Positions 1 through 8,385 of a stretch of 64,000 nucleotides of DNA are shown here, one piece after another. Source of the DNA: Alteromonadaceae bacterium (lineage in GTDB: Bacteria > Pseudomonadota > Gammaproteobacteria > Enterobacterales > Alteromonadaceae); NCBI GenBank assembly GCA_014872785.1, contig WKFJ01000019.1:1-64000 (forward strand). The letters run 5' to 3'. Numbering within the stretch: position 1 is the stretch's first letter; the number at the start of each line of letters is the position of its first letter. The notes under the pieces are model-generated. The model was not told the DNA's origin. It saw only the letters and a list, made by a program, of their open reading frames with translations, and ran no database searches. The position numbers and the translations under genes were made by a program.

Positions 1-62
1 AGCCTAGCGTGTAATCACGTTGCGTTCGTTTAGTCTTTGATTTGTATGGAGTAGTCATAATT

Positions 63-93
63 CGTCCTAAATGTGTAAACACATTTCAGGACG
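63..93. promoter_or_regulatory. imperfect inverted repeat upstream of first lipoprotein gene
   Basis: Arms CGTCCT-A-AATGTGT and ACACATTT-C-AGGACG pair over about 14 bp with one bulge and a two-base AA centre, ending about 38 bases before the ATG at 132. There is no T-tract, so it reads as an operator or 5' leader hairpin and not as a terminator. Function is not known. Confidence 0.4.
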
Positions 94-131
94 GGACAAG
101 GAGAGCGCTCAATAAGCCGGAGAAATGATGT

Positions 132-716
132 ATGTTGAGACTGGTAAGATTTGTACAAGTTTACCCCCTGCTATTCTGTGTAGTTATCGGAACGATAATG
201 CTAGGTGGCTGCGCGAGCACTGATAGCTACTCAAGCTCGTCCACACACAACTGGCAGAATTCTGCAGTCGGTGTCATCAACGCAATGTGCACTCAAGCAG
301 CGAAAATGGAGGCCGCAAACTGTGTTAAACAAGGGTTTAAGCAAGATGGAACATCGACGTTTCACGCCTATCAATGTGGTTCAAAACCTGCGGGAATATA
401 TAACAGTGTAGAGAATATCAATGACTGTAAAGCACTAGATTTAATTTATTACAGTACGACACTCCCGTCTCAAAATATGGGGGCACAGAGATTCTCGCAA
501 CAACACCTTTTACAATATGCATATCCAAACTGCGGCGCTAACTTCATTGACGACTTATACAGTTGTCAATTTGAAGGAAAACTGGATAGCAACAACCGTC
601 CTGCAGTGGAATATCAAGAAATTACCGATGCATGCTATTACACCAAAGGTCTAGAAAAGCAGCTTTGTTTATGCAAAAAATATAATCAACAATGCCATGT
701 CGTTTTAGGACTATGA
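132..716 (+). CDS. putative cysteine-rich lipoprotein
   Basis: No family recognised. Residues 1-27 form a lipoprotein signal: positively charged start, hydrophobic core and the lipobox LGGC with the modified Cys at about residue 27, so the 194-residue product should be anchored in the envelope. The mature part is rich in Cys spread over its length (for example in DCKALDL, YPNCGANF, YSCQFEG, KQLCLCKK), which suggests several disulphides in the periplasm or on the surface. Its TGA stop overlaps the ATG of the next gene (ATGA), indicating translational coupling. The downstream neighbour is another unrecognised exported protein, so the two may act together. ATG start, no strong ribosome site. Confidence 0.7.
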   Translation: MLRLVRFVQVYPLLFCVVIGTIMLGGCASTDSYSSSSTHNWQNSAVGVINAMCTQAAKMEAANCVKQGFKQDGTSTFHAYQCGSKPAGIYNSVENINDCKALDLIYYSTTLPSQNMGAQRFSQQHLLQYAYPNCGANFIDDLYSCQFEGKLDSNNRPAVEYQEITDACYYTKGLEKQLCLCKKYNQQCHVVLGL

Positions 717-2215
717 AACCACTTAATCTAACTATTTTATCGTTTGTATTGGTTTGGCTACCAATGTCCATTATTGCAATGCCTAAACAGGAGCAAATAC
801 AAGCCAAACTCGAAGAGTGTTTCACCTACACAAACTTATTTATTCACCCTCTTATCCAGAAATCCGTAATAGACGAGTGCCGAAGCTGGTTTGAGCAACT
901 CAAAGAAAATGGTAATTCAAATCATCAAGAAATTGTTAATTTGTGGAAACGTTTGCATGTATCCTCGAACAGTTCTCATGCCCTATTAGCCCCGGTGCAA
1001 TTTACCTTTCTTCCCTACTCGCTTCGTCCCAAAGACGTTTTGGTTATGGACGACCTTGCTCAATTAAACATAGAAATTGAAAATGCAAACAGGATCACAA
1101 GACTTATTGCGCTAAAAGATATTAACGGCAATATCCTGCTTCCCAAGCAATACAAAGGCAGCGTCAATTTCACTGTAGAGCCCGGTGTATATCTACTTAT
1201 CAGTACTAACTTAAAAACCAAACAAGAGAGAAATACGCTTGAAGAGCTCATTAAAAAACAGTCTGCACAACCGCTTGCATTACTAAATGCAAAATTGTCC
1301 AATGAAAGTTACCAAACATCTACAGTCGCCATTAATCTTAGAACCACTACCAATCTTAGGTTTAATACCATAGATAAACTTCTGTATCCCTATTTGCAAT
1401 TTGATCAATTCATTCGATGGACACCGGATCATCCCGTCCAGGTATTGTCAGCGGCCAAATACTTCAATCAATGTTTTACATTCTGGTCAGACGGACAACC
1501 TATTTTGAGACCAGTAAAAGGCCAAGATTTGGTGTTAGAGGGGAACGCTGGTGCAATCGAATTTCAAAGCCAATATTTAAGTGCAGTCAACGCGAAAATC
1601 ATGGGTATGTTCACACCAAGCGGCGGAGAAAATGCCGGCGACTTGCTCGGCATTTGCCATCCTCAGTTCGCCCCCGAAAATCAAATAATGGTTCATGAGT
1701 ATTATTGGGGAGGCGCCTCTTACGCCGAAAGCTTCCTTAACTACATCTATTTTAATAGCGTGACCCAACAACCCGAACAGGTGACTGTGCTAATTGACAC
1801 AGATTTTATAACTGAGTTTGAAGAGTGCTTACCGTTTATGCCTAGAACGGATACAGAGTGGGTTACAGGAACATTATTGGGATACTCGTTAAACGAGATA
1901 TTTTCATCAAGTTTCGATGCCGATGTTCACCTTTTGCCCCAATCTCAACAACATAATGCACGTAACTTGTTAGCCTTTCTCGAAGCAAGTCAGTATTTTT
2001 CTGACGCTAACAAAATGAAAACAGACGAAGGCGTTTATTATTTACTTTCTATTGCTGATTTTAGTGAACTCGATGGCGTTGCCTTGTCTTTCATTGAGCA
2101 TGAAACTCAAAGGGTTATGACATCGGGTTTTAAAGAAACCTCAAAACTAGATATAACCGAGGTAAGATTGAGTAAAGCAAACGGGAAAGTCTCTCTCACT
2201 TTTGGTAATCGGTAG
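713..2215 (+). CDS. hypothetical secreted protein, coupled to preceding lipoprotein
   Basis: A 500-residue exported protein that I cannot place in a family. An upstream in-frame ATG exists at 692, but the ATG at 713 overlaps the previous stop as ATGA and directly precedes a good signal peptide (MKPLNL, hydrophobic core, cleavage near SIIAMP), so 713 is preferred. After the signal there is an alpha-helical region with two Cys (about residues 25-60), then a beta-rich body, including a segment around residues 95-160 faintly like small periplasmic jelly-roll domains. Further Cys pairs lie in FNQCFTFW and GICHPQF. Both genes look like one operon; the role is unknown. Confidence 0.65.
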   Translation: MKPLNLTILSFVLVWLPMSIIAMPKQEQIQAKLEECFTYTNLFIHPLIQKSVIDECRSWFEQLKENGNSNHQEIVNLWKRLHVSSNSSHALLAPVQFTFLPYSLRPKDVLVMDDLAQLNIEIENANRITRLIALKDINGNILLPKQYKGSVNFTVEPGVYLLISTNLKTKQERNTLEELIKKQSAQPLALLNAKLSNESYQTSTVAINLRTTTNLRFNTIDKLLYPYLQFDQFIRWTPDHPVQVLSAAKYFNQCFTFWSDGQPILRPVKGQDLVLEGNAGAIEFQSQYLSAVNAKIMGMFTPSGGENAGDLLGICHPQFAPENQIMVHEYYWGGASYAESFLNYIYFNSVTQQPEQVTVLIDTDFITEFEECLPFMPRTDTEWVTGTLLGYSLNEIFSSSFDADVHLLPQSQQHNARNLLAFLEASQYFSDANKMKTDEGVYYLLSIADFSELDGVALSFIEHETQRVMTSGFKETSKLDITEVRLSKANGKVSLTFGNR

Positions 2216-2338
2216 CCTGACAAAACCTACTTCGAGGCTGCTCGACTGGCCTACTGAAAATTAATTCTCACTTCTTTGTCAAAACACTCAAATGCAACTT
2301 GTTAGTAGAATAAACAAAGACAAGAGAAAATTTACATC

Positions 2339-3382
2339 ATGAAAAAACGTTCTACTTTAGGCCTTGTGGCAAAACAATGTGCACTACTTATATTTTTTAG
2401 CTGCAGTTTTGCTTTTGCGGAAAATAACAAAAATGATAGCTTTGCCGAGGACTGTGAAGCTATATCTGAAGAAAAACCGCTTGCTAAAATAAGTGCGCTG
2501 CTTATGGATGACCATGGCCAAAATAGATTAGTAATTGGTCAACGCGCATTCATGATTCACCTAATAACGTCGAGCAATAATCCGCTTAATTTTCACAAGG
2601 AAGAACTGAAATCCTTACTCGATTGTGAAACAGGTGGTAGAAGTGAGCTCGCCGGCGACTTGTTCAAATTGCTCGTTTTTAAAGAACCTACATTTCCAAC
2701 GCTCTCGCCAGAAAAAGAAGTGATGTTTTATAAATTGATCACTGCACTTGCTTACATACAGGATAATCACTCTCTATTTACCAATTCATTGGTCTATTTG
2801 GAAAGCTTAGTCGGTGAAACGGAAATGGTAGCGTTTCTTTCAGATATGTATCTGTCTATACTTTACGAACCAACGAAAAAAGTCTGCCAACTTCACAAGA
2901 AATTTCCACAACGCGACGTCAGGGAAAAAATTGACTGCAAAAAAGCGCTTAGTGAATATGAAAACCCGTTAGTCGTTGCCCTTAAATCTAGGTATTTCTG
3001 GCTTGATCCACTCTTTTTCTTGCTAGACAAAGAAACCATTAATGCGGCGACAAGACATCAACTACTCTATCAACAAGCGGTACTTAAAAGCGCAACATCA
3101 AACGCACAGTACCATTTTAACGAGTATCTACGCGCGCAACTAAAACAAAAGGACAACACCAAGAATATCGATGAAATTGTTAAGCTTCTGATGTGGCGAT
3201 ACCAGCTTAACTATGCAAAATATGACCTAGCGCCTGAAATAGTGACCATGGCTGAATACATTACAGACCCAAAACTCATCACGGAATTAAGTTATTCGCT
3301 AGAAAGTAAATTTCGCCTTATTGACAAGCAAATGGCCAACAAAGTAACCGACTATCTAGCCACTACGAATCAACTTCGGTAG
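2339..3382 (+). CDS. hypothetical periplasmic helical protein
   Basis: Unrecognised 347-residue protein. It starts with a clear Sec signal (MKKRSTL, hydrophobic stretch, cleavage after SFAFA at about residue 27). The mature part is predicted by eye to be almost wholly helical, with leucine/lysine-rich repeats of helix length and four Cys (DCEAIS, LDCETGG, KVCQLHK, KIDCKKA), a composition seen in TPR-like or other alpha-solenoid proteins, though no TPR consensus is clear. It lies 123 bases after the previous gene in the same direction and is convergent with the sigma-factor operon on the other strand. It could be part of the same uncharacterised envelope locus. Confidence 0.6.
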   Translation: MKKRSTLGLVAKQCALLIFFSCSFAFAENNKNDSFAEDCEAISEEKPLAKISALLMDDHGQNRLVIGQRAFMIHLITSSNNPLNFHKEELKSLLDCETGGRSELAGDLFKLLVFKEPTFPTLSPEKEVMFYKLITALAYIQDNHSLFTNSLVYLESLVGETEMVAFLSDMYLSILYEPTKKVCQLHKKFPQRDVREKIDCKKALSEYENPLVVALKSRYFWLDPLFFLLDKETINAATRHQLLYQQAVLKSATSNAQYHFNEYLRAQLKQKDNTKNIDEIVKLLMWRYQLNYAKYDLAPEIVTMAEYITDPKLITELSYSLESKFRLIDKQMANKVTDYLATTNQLR

Positions 3383-3395
3383 TAGAGCCCTAGAC

Positions 3396-5225
3396 TCAGA
3401 AACAACCATCAACCTCGCGCTCAGCGTCTTTGGGTGCGAGGTATAATCGGTTGTTGTTAACCAACCTCATCACACACTGTTTCTGAAACTCCGGTAGTTG
3501 AGCGGATTGCAGTCTCATCATTATGTACTGCTGAAACGCGACTGGATTTACATTACTCAAATGATAAGCAAGCCACATTGAAATAACGAATGGATCTGTC
3601 AAAGTCCCATCCCTTGTTAAGTTACGTGCAGTGTTGGCAATCATTGGATAAAAATCCAAACTCGACATTATCGGATTCAATAAAAATGTATCCACCATCT
3701 CTTGCCCTGAGCGATCCGAATATGCGTTTAATATCATCCTATCTGGTAAATATTGGTAGTACTTAAGCATGACTTCGGGGGAACTAATTTGAAAACACGC
3801 TGAATTAGGGAGTGGAACTTTTATTGTGATGCACCAATTTAGTCTGGCGAGCTCATCTGCAGATGTATTAAATACACTTAAAAAGGCCACGTCAGGCACC
3901 ATTTCAAACTGGGCAAATCGAGAGGCATCGAGCAAACTGTCGACAAATTGAATATCGTTAACCTTGCTCAGTCCCGTGCGAATTTCAGATTCGCCTAAAG
4001 ACGTGCCTACCAATAGAGTCATCAAGTCACCAGCGTTCCAGTTTTCAATATCGCCACAACTATCTAGCTGACTAGTACGACTACCTATGCAAATTGCAGT
4101 ATGTATGACATCGTTGTTTCGCACTTTCGAGATTTTAGCCAATGTACCAAAAGCACTGGTAATAGCGGTTGTCACAACATTATTCAGCATTTTTGCAGCA
4201 CCGCCGGATTGCAAAGCAGCTTTTACATCAAAGGATGCGCTAGACGAAAAGCTGTCCGAAAATGTAAGTTGTTCTGCAGATACCAATCGACTACTGAGCA
4301 CTGACCGACGTGCAATTAATGTATCTTCTTGAACACCTGGTTCTATAACAGAAGTATGATTATCGGTAGCTTTTCGGTTTTCAGATGAGTTACTCGCAGG
4401 GCTTCGTGAAGGCTCTGAAGCGGTTGGAATATCTACACTACTGACTTCTGCCAGTTCTTCGAACGTCCACAGTTCTTCGGCAACGCTAGTGGGAGGTGTC
4501 TTAGCTCTACGTTCACGAGTTGTTTTCTGATTCTGAAGACTTAGATTTGATGATTCCCCTTCGTCCGAATATGAATTTGGCGTATAAGAGGAAGTAACCA
4601 AATTTGGTTCAGAATCTTCGTCTACTGTCTCAGCAAAACAGGACTCCTCAAAGCAACCTATATCATCTACAGAGTTCTGTGGTTGTAACATAGAAAAGCT
4701 AAGGGCAATTACCGCAAAACTGGCCAATGCATATTGAGCGGGTCGCCATTTAAAAACTTCCAACACAGTATACAAAAGGTTTCGCTTACGGTATTCGAAC
4801 TCTTGAACATGCTCTTTTTTGCTTGTAGACGCAAAAAAGGCCGACTGGATAGGAGTATCTTTTGCCTCAACACTGGCTTTTAACTCCCTGTATTGTTCTT
4901 CATCAGAAACACTTTTTAAGGCAGCTAATGCTTCATTTTCCAGCGAGCGCTGTTTCTCGGCTACCGACATAAAAAAGTGGCCTTCAACTGCGCTATCGAT
5001 TGCTTCTGCTTGTTGTCTTAAGCGCAATAGATCCTGTTCGTTATCTTCTAATATTTTCTCTTTGGCATCTGAGAGCCGCAAAGCGCCAATGGCTTGCTCA
5101 AACGCCTCTGCTTGTTTGCGCTCAACCGAATGAAAAAAAGCTTGCTCCTCGCTTGTTTCTTCACTTTCAATTTGCTGACGAAGTGCGTCTAGCTCAGCAT
5201 TCAATTCATTATTGTCGTCGTTCAT
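3396..5225 (-). CDS. membrane-anchored putative anti-sigma/regulatory partner of ECF sigma factor
   Basis: A 609-residue single-pass protein whose ATG overlaps the stop of the upstream sigma-factor gene (ATGA), the usual arrangement of sigma and anti-sigma. Residues 1-160 are charged and helical and contain three related units, each centred on a Phe-Phe pair followed by a Ser/Lys-rich helix (FF at about residues 30, 84 and 130: AFFHSVERKQ, HFFMSVAEKQ, AFFASTSKKE). One transmembrane helix lies at about 163-180. A Ser/Thr/Glu-rich linker (190-310) leads to a 300-residue periplasmic domain with six or more Cys. It has no ZAS zinc motif and no FecR domain. Anti-sigma function is inferred from topology and coupling only; the repeats and large sensor domain are unusual. 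Confidence 0.6.
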   Translation of the reverse strand: MNDDNNELNAELDALRQQIESEETSEEQAFFHSVERKQAEAFEQAIGALRLSDAKEKILEDNEQDLLRLRQQAEAIDSAVEGHFFMSVAEKQRSLENEALAALKSVSDEEQYRELKASVEAKDTPIQSAFFASTSKKEHVQEFEYRKRNLLYTVLEVFKWRPAQYALASFAVIALSFSMLQPQNSVDDIGCFEESCFAETVDEDSEPNLVTSSYTPNSYSDEGESSNLSLQNQKTTRERRAKTPPTSVAEELWTFEELAEVSSVDIPTASEPSRSPASNSSENRKATDNHTSVIEPGVQEDTLIARRSVLSSRLVSAEQLTFSDSFSSSASFDVKAALQSGGAAKMLNNVVTTAITSAFGTLAKISKVRNNDVIHTAICIGSRTSQLDSCGDIENWNAGDLMTLLVGTSLGESEIRTGLSKVNDIQFVDSLLDASRFAQFEMVPDVAFLSVFNTSADELARLNWCITIKVPLPNSACFQISSPEVMLKYYQYLPDRMILNAYSDRSGQEMVDTFLLNPIMSSLDFYPMIANTARNLTRDGTLTDPFVISMWLAYHLSNVNPVAFQQYIMMRLQSAQLPEFQKQCVMRLVNNNRLYLAPKDAEREVDGCF

Positions 5226-6019
5226 GAATGCTCTTCTTTTCGGTGCTTCTTGAAGTCGCTTAAACTGACTTCACCACTTTTTATGGCAAAGAACTGCTCA
5301 ACCAATCGCTTTTTAAAACGAGAAATTCGCTGATAATGACTATCTGCGCTCAGTTCGCGCTCTTCGACTGGCACATCCGCGTATCTAGCCTCTCCGGAGC
5401 GCAACGCATTTATCGCTTCGCTAAGTGTGGACAGCCCCTCAACATAGCATTCCATAAACAAACGTCTTGTACTCTCAGGTTTTAGCTCGGCTTTTACAAA
5501 CTCAGCTAATTTCTGCCCCACATTATGACCGGACGTATCACTCGCTATTTTATCTTCAAGGGAGCCATGTTCAGATTTGAGTCGATTATATGCTTCAAAA
5601 TCAACGTCTTGATCAATGAAGTCTTCTCGACGAGACACTTGTTTAGCTTTTACATTAATCGCGGATGTACGAATTACCGTTGCTAACCACGGGATAAACT
5701 TCCCTTGATGATGATAAGTTCTTAACTTACCTCTCAACGCAATGTATAGCTCGCTGGCCAAATCATCGCAATCGGGAGCAGAAAGCCCCTGACGCATGCC
5801 AATCATAGACACAAGCTGGAAAAACGGTGTCCAATACAATTTAAAAAAATACTTGTAATAGACCTCTTCCTGCGTTTCTTGAAACTTGGCTATATATTCG
5901 TTTGCAAGGCGCACCCTGGCATCATTTTCAAGCTTTTGAAGTTCCAGAAAACGTCTATTCTCTTCAACTGAAAATTGGTGTTCTTCCAATTTATTTGACC
6001 TCGGCGACACATGGGGCAC
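5222..6019 (-). CDS. ECF-type RNA polymerase sigma factor
   Basis: About 265 residues. Residues 70-125 resemble sigma region 2: a helix ending DCDDLASELYIAL followed by an aromatic-rich segment and WLATVIRTSAIN, matching the ECF pattern of DDLxQExF plus WLxxIARN. The region 4 part (about 170-245) is diverged, with an unusually long linker between the two. The first possible start is GTG at 6019 without a ribosome site; TTG at 5989 has GAGG about ten bases upstream and may be the true start. It is translationally coupled to the membrane protein downstream. Probable targets are the neighbouring envelope genes, including the divergent 6218 gene, but this is inference. Confidence 0.7.
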   Translation of the reverse strand: MPHVSPRSNKLEEHQFSVEENRRFLELQKLENDARVRLANEYIAKFQETQEEVYYKYFFKLYWTPFFQLVSMIGMRQGLSAPDCDDLASELYIALRGKLRTYHHQGKFIPWLATVIRTSAINVKAKQVSRREDFIDQDVDFEAYNRLKSEHGSLEDKIASDTSGHNVGQKLAEFVKAELKPESTRRLFMECYVEGLSTLSEAINALRSGEARYADVPVEERELSADSHYQRISRFKKRLVEQFFAIKSGEVSLSDFKKHRKEEHS

Positions 6020-6217
6020 GTTTCAATTTGAAATAATTCACTGACATTATTGAGTAAACTAGCATAAATGCACTTAAAAACGCCCAACAAAATGAAGATA
6101 GTCACACAATGATATTACTGCTAACCTGAGAACAAAATAGTTTGAAATCATAAACCTGTGGCAAGCAATGCGCTTTCAAAACAGTGTTCAAAAACGTCCA
6201 GTTAGATTAATACCATC

Positions 6218-6853
6218 ATGAAATTACGTCTTGCTTCCCTTTTATTAATTTTAGTAATTTTGAATCCGCTAGCATTATATGCTGATGATGGATATGAGGA
6301 ATTAGAAAGCTTCAGCTGCGCGCATGAAGTCAATTTAGTTAAAGACGATTTTTATGGTGATTTTGTTATTCCGGAAAATAGCACGTGTTCCATTTCACTG
6401 AATAATATTATCGGAATCTCCTCGTTTGGACAGTTTAAAATGGAGGAAAACGCCACGCTAAAGCTGTTTTATGTTGAAGAGGTTGAATTTCCGTTGTTCG
6501 ACATCTCTGCGCCAGAAGCTTATTTTGCACCAGGTTCAAAAATTGTTGCACAAGGTGACACTGGTCAGGCAGGTATTTCACTGTTGATGGACTTCATGGT
6601 GCCTGATAACAGTCTTTTATTACCCCAAATAAACGTATCTGGTGGATACGGCGCAGAAAGCGGTGATATTTTCGCACTGCTTTTCGTCTCTGAAGAAAGG
6701 TGGGAACAAATAGAGTCTGAGCTAGATGAACCCGATATTCTAAGCTCAGAGCGATTGCACAACGAACACTTTGATATACGTGCCTATCATGGGAAAAAAC
6801 TTGAAACCCAAGGCGGAACTATAGAGATTTTTTTGGTTCAAAAAACGTACTAG
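6218..6853 (+). CDS. hypothetical secreted protein
   Basis: A 211-residue exported protein of unknown family. Residues 1-22 form a Sec signal peptide (MKLRLASL..., cleavage after LYA). The mature region has two Cys near the N-terminus (SCAHE and TCSIS) and beta-strand-like alternation around residues 45-110, a composition reminiscent of short beta-helix or Ig-like adhesin units, but no repeat is clear enough to name. It is transcribed away from the ECF sigma gene across a 200-base gap and is followed after 4 bases by another small exported protein, so the two are probably one operon. Confidence 0.6.
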   Translation: MKLRLASLLLILVILNPLALYADDGYEELESFSCAHEVNLVKDDFYGDFVIPENSTCSISLNNIIGISSFGQFKMEENATLKLFYVEEVEFPLFDISAPEAYFAPGSKIVAQGDTGQAGISLLMDFMVPDNSLLLPQINVSGGYGAESGDIFALLFVSEERWEQIESELDEPDILSSERLHNEHFDIRAYHGKKLETQGGTIEIFLVQKTY

Positions 6854-6857
6854 ACTA

Positions 6858-7256
6858 ATGAAACCCAGCCAAATCATATATTTTGCTTTCCTTGGGTTAC
6901 TCGCATGGCCAACTATTGCTGCAGAAAAAACCGCTATTTCATATTCAGTGAACAAGTTTGATATCGATAACAACGGGGTACTAGACACCATAGAATGTAG
7001 TTATGAACAGTACCAAAACAATGCTGATTTTAAGGGCATAAATTGCACATTAACTGTGTCGGATGACGATAAAAAAGCATTATTTAAACTCGATTTACCC
7101 TATGTTTCAGAGGTGTTAGCGCAGCGCTACGAATATCCTAATTTATTTGTTCGCACCTTTCATCGCAATGGAGAAAGTGAACATATGTTCACATGGGACA
7201 ACAAATATTTAGTCGACTCTATTTGGAAAGAAAATAAGCATTACAATTGTAATTGA
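6858..7256 (+). CDS. small secreted protein with one EF-hand-like calcium loop
   Basis: A 132-residue exported protein. The signal peptide (residues 1-22) ends at a PTIAA cleavage site. Residues 35-46 form a complete EF-hand-type loop: Asp35, Asp37, Asn39, Gly40, Asp43 and Glu46 occupy the calcium-coordinating positions. Three Cys (CSYEQ, NCTLT and the C-terminal NCN) may form disulphides. It starts 4 bases after the preceding stop, suggesting a two-gene operon. A single extracytoplasmic EF-hand loop is usual in dockerin-like and other calcium-stabilised bacterial proteins. The specific role is unknown. Confidence 0.6.
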   Translation: MKPSQIIYFAFLGLLAWPTIAAEKTAISYSVNKFDIDNNGVLDTIECSYEQYQNNADFKGINCTLTVSDDDKKALFKLDLPYVSEVLAQRYEYPNLFVRTFHRNGESEHMFTWDNKYLVDSIWKENKHYNCN

Positions 7257-7258
7257 TA

Positions 7259-7603
7259 TTATTCCAAACGCTCTGCGCCAGAGATAATATTAGGATAATC
7301 AGGATAACCCAACAGTCGCTCCTCATCATCGGAGGAACGTCCTTCTAACAGCCAAGTTCTGTCAAATAGTACACAATGCCCTTGCTCTACATGCGCTTCA
7401 AATTCCTCTGTACTGTGACAATCATAAACTCGTTTATCACACACACCGCATTGATATACATCGGGTTCAATAGGTTTAGCTAAATCAGCTAATTTTAATT
7501 TACATTGAAACCCCCAGTCACAGTTTCGGGGCATTTTTCTGGAGAGCTTTTTAAATCTGCTAACGGTCTCAACGTTAATGTTTTCCACATCTTTATTTTT
7601 CAT
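7259..7603 (-). CDS. small putative zinc-binding protein
   Basis: A 114-residue cytoplasmic protein without a signal peptide. Eight possible metal ligands sit in the middle: Cys28 and Cys34, the CGVC knuckle at 52-55, Cys62, then His71, His76 and Cys77 (HVEQGHC). The CxxC-x6-C-x8-H-x4-HC pattern resembles small treble-clef or zinc-ribbon domains found as stand-alone proteins in Proteobacteria. ATG start; its end is 2 bases from the stop of the convergent EF-hand gene. No enzyme function can be claimed. Confidence 0.55.
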   Translation of the reverse strand: MKNKDVENINVETVSRFKKLSRKMPRNCDWGFQCKLKLADLAKPIEPDVYQCGVCDKRVYDCHSTEEFEAHVEQGHCVLFDRTWLLEGRSSDDEERLLGYPDYPNIISGAERLE

Positions 7604-7649
7604 AATAACGCCCCCTAAAGCATGTGTATGGCCAAGTTCACATTAACCA

Positions 7650-8294
7650 TTAGTACATTAACTTATCGCCTATGTGAAGACTGGTCAAAATGTCATTACT
7701 TTGTTTCAATTCCCCCTTCATCCCAACATAAATAAGTGTGGGGAGCAATTGCAAAGCTAACCTCTGCACTGCACGATAAATGTGTTTTTCTGTGCTGATA
7801 TCACTTAACAAAGAAGCCGTTCTAGATAAACGACGAAGCAGTATCGGTAGAAACAAGTATACGCTGTACCCCAATGTTGATTGCCTTTGTCCATTTGCAT
7901 TTTGATCTTCTAAACAAAGATAGCCTTGTTCGTCTAATAGACTACTGCTCGAACTAAAAAAGCGATAAGTCACAATGCCCGTTAATTCTACCGCATGCCC
8001 ATATTCAAAAATTAACTTTACCTCTGAGGCGCAGTCATCAAAGAGGATAGTCGAAAGTAAATTTTGCGTATCGAGAGTTAAAATTTGACAGCAGATATCT
8101 ACCACTTTCTCATCATAGGTACCCGAATCAGAATAAACGTAGGGGCTAATAAACTTATTCCACGCTGTTAATAGCAGCTCTGTAGATACATTTTCGTGTT
8201 GCGACAAGGCTATGCGCACAATCTCAACCACGGCATCCTCGTCAAACTTTTCTTGTTTGAAAAAACCTGTTGGAACGTGATTTGGTAAAGTCAT
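7650..8294 (-). CDS. hypothetical cytoplasmic protein
   Basis: An unrecognised protein of about 214 residues with no signal peptide or convincing membrane helix. An upstream TTG at 8300 is possible but ATG at 8294 is the simpler start. The sequence looks helical with several Leu-rich stretches (LLSTILFD, LFLPILLRRLS, LALQLLPTLIYVG). It lies between the zinc-knuckle protein and the protease gene on the same strand, with short gaps, so all three could be cotranscribed. Confidence 0.5.
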   Translation of the reverse strand: MTLPNHVPTGFFKQEKFDEDAVVEIVRIALSQHENVSTELLLTAWNKFISPYVYSDSGTYDEKVVDICCQILTLDTQNLLSTILFDDCASEVKLIFEYGHAVELTGIVTYRFFSSSSSLLDEQGYLCLEDQNANGQRQSTLGYSVYLFLPILLRRLSRTASLLSDISTEKHIYRAVQRLALQLLPTLIYVGMKGELKQSNDILTSLHIGDKLMY

Positions 8295-8385
8295 AATCAA
8301 TCAAAAAGTCATGTAGCAACTGGAGCATAAGGTCTAATCATAGACGTCTGGAGTGAATTAAGTGCACTTTGAAGTAGCGCTATTC

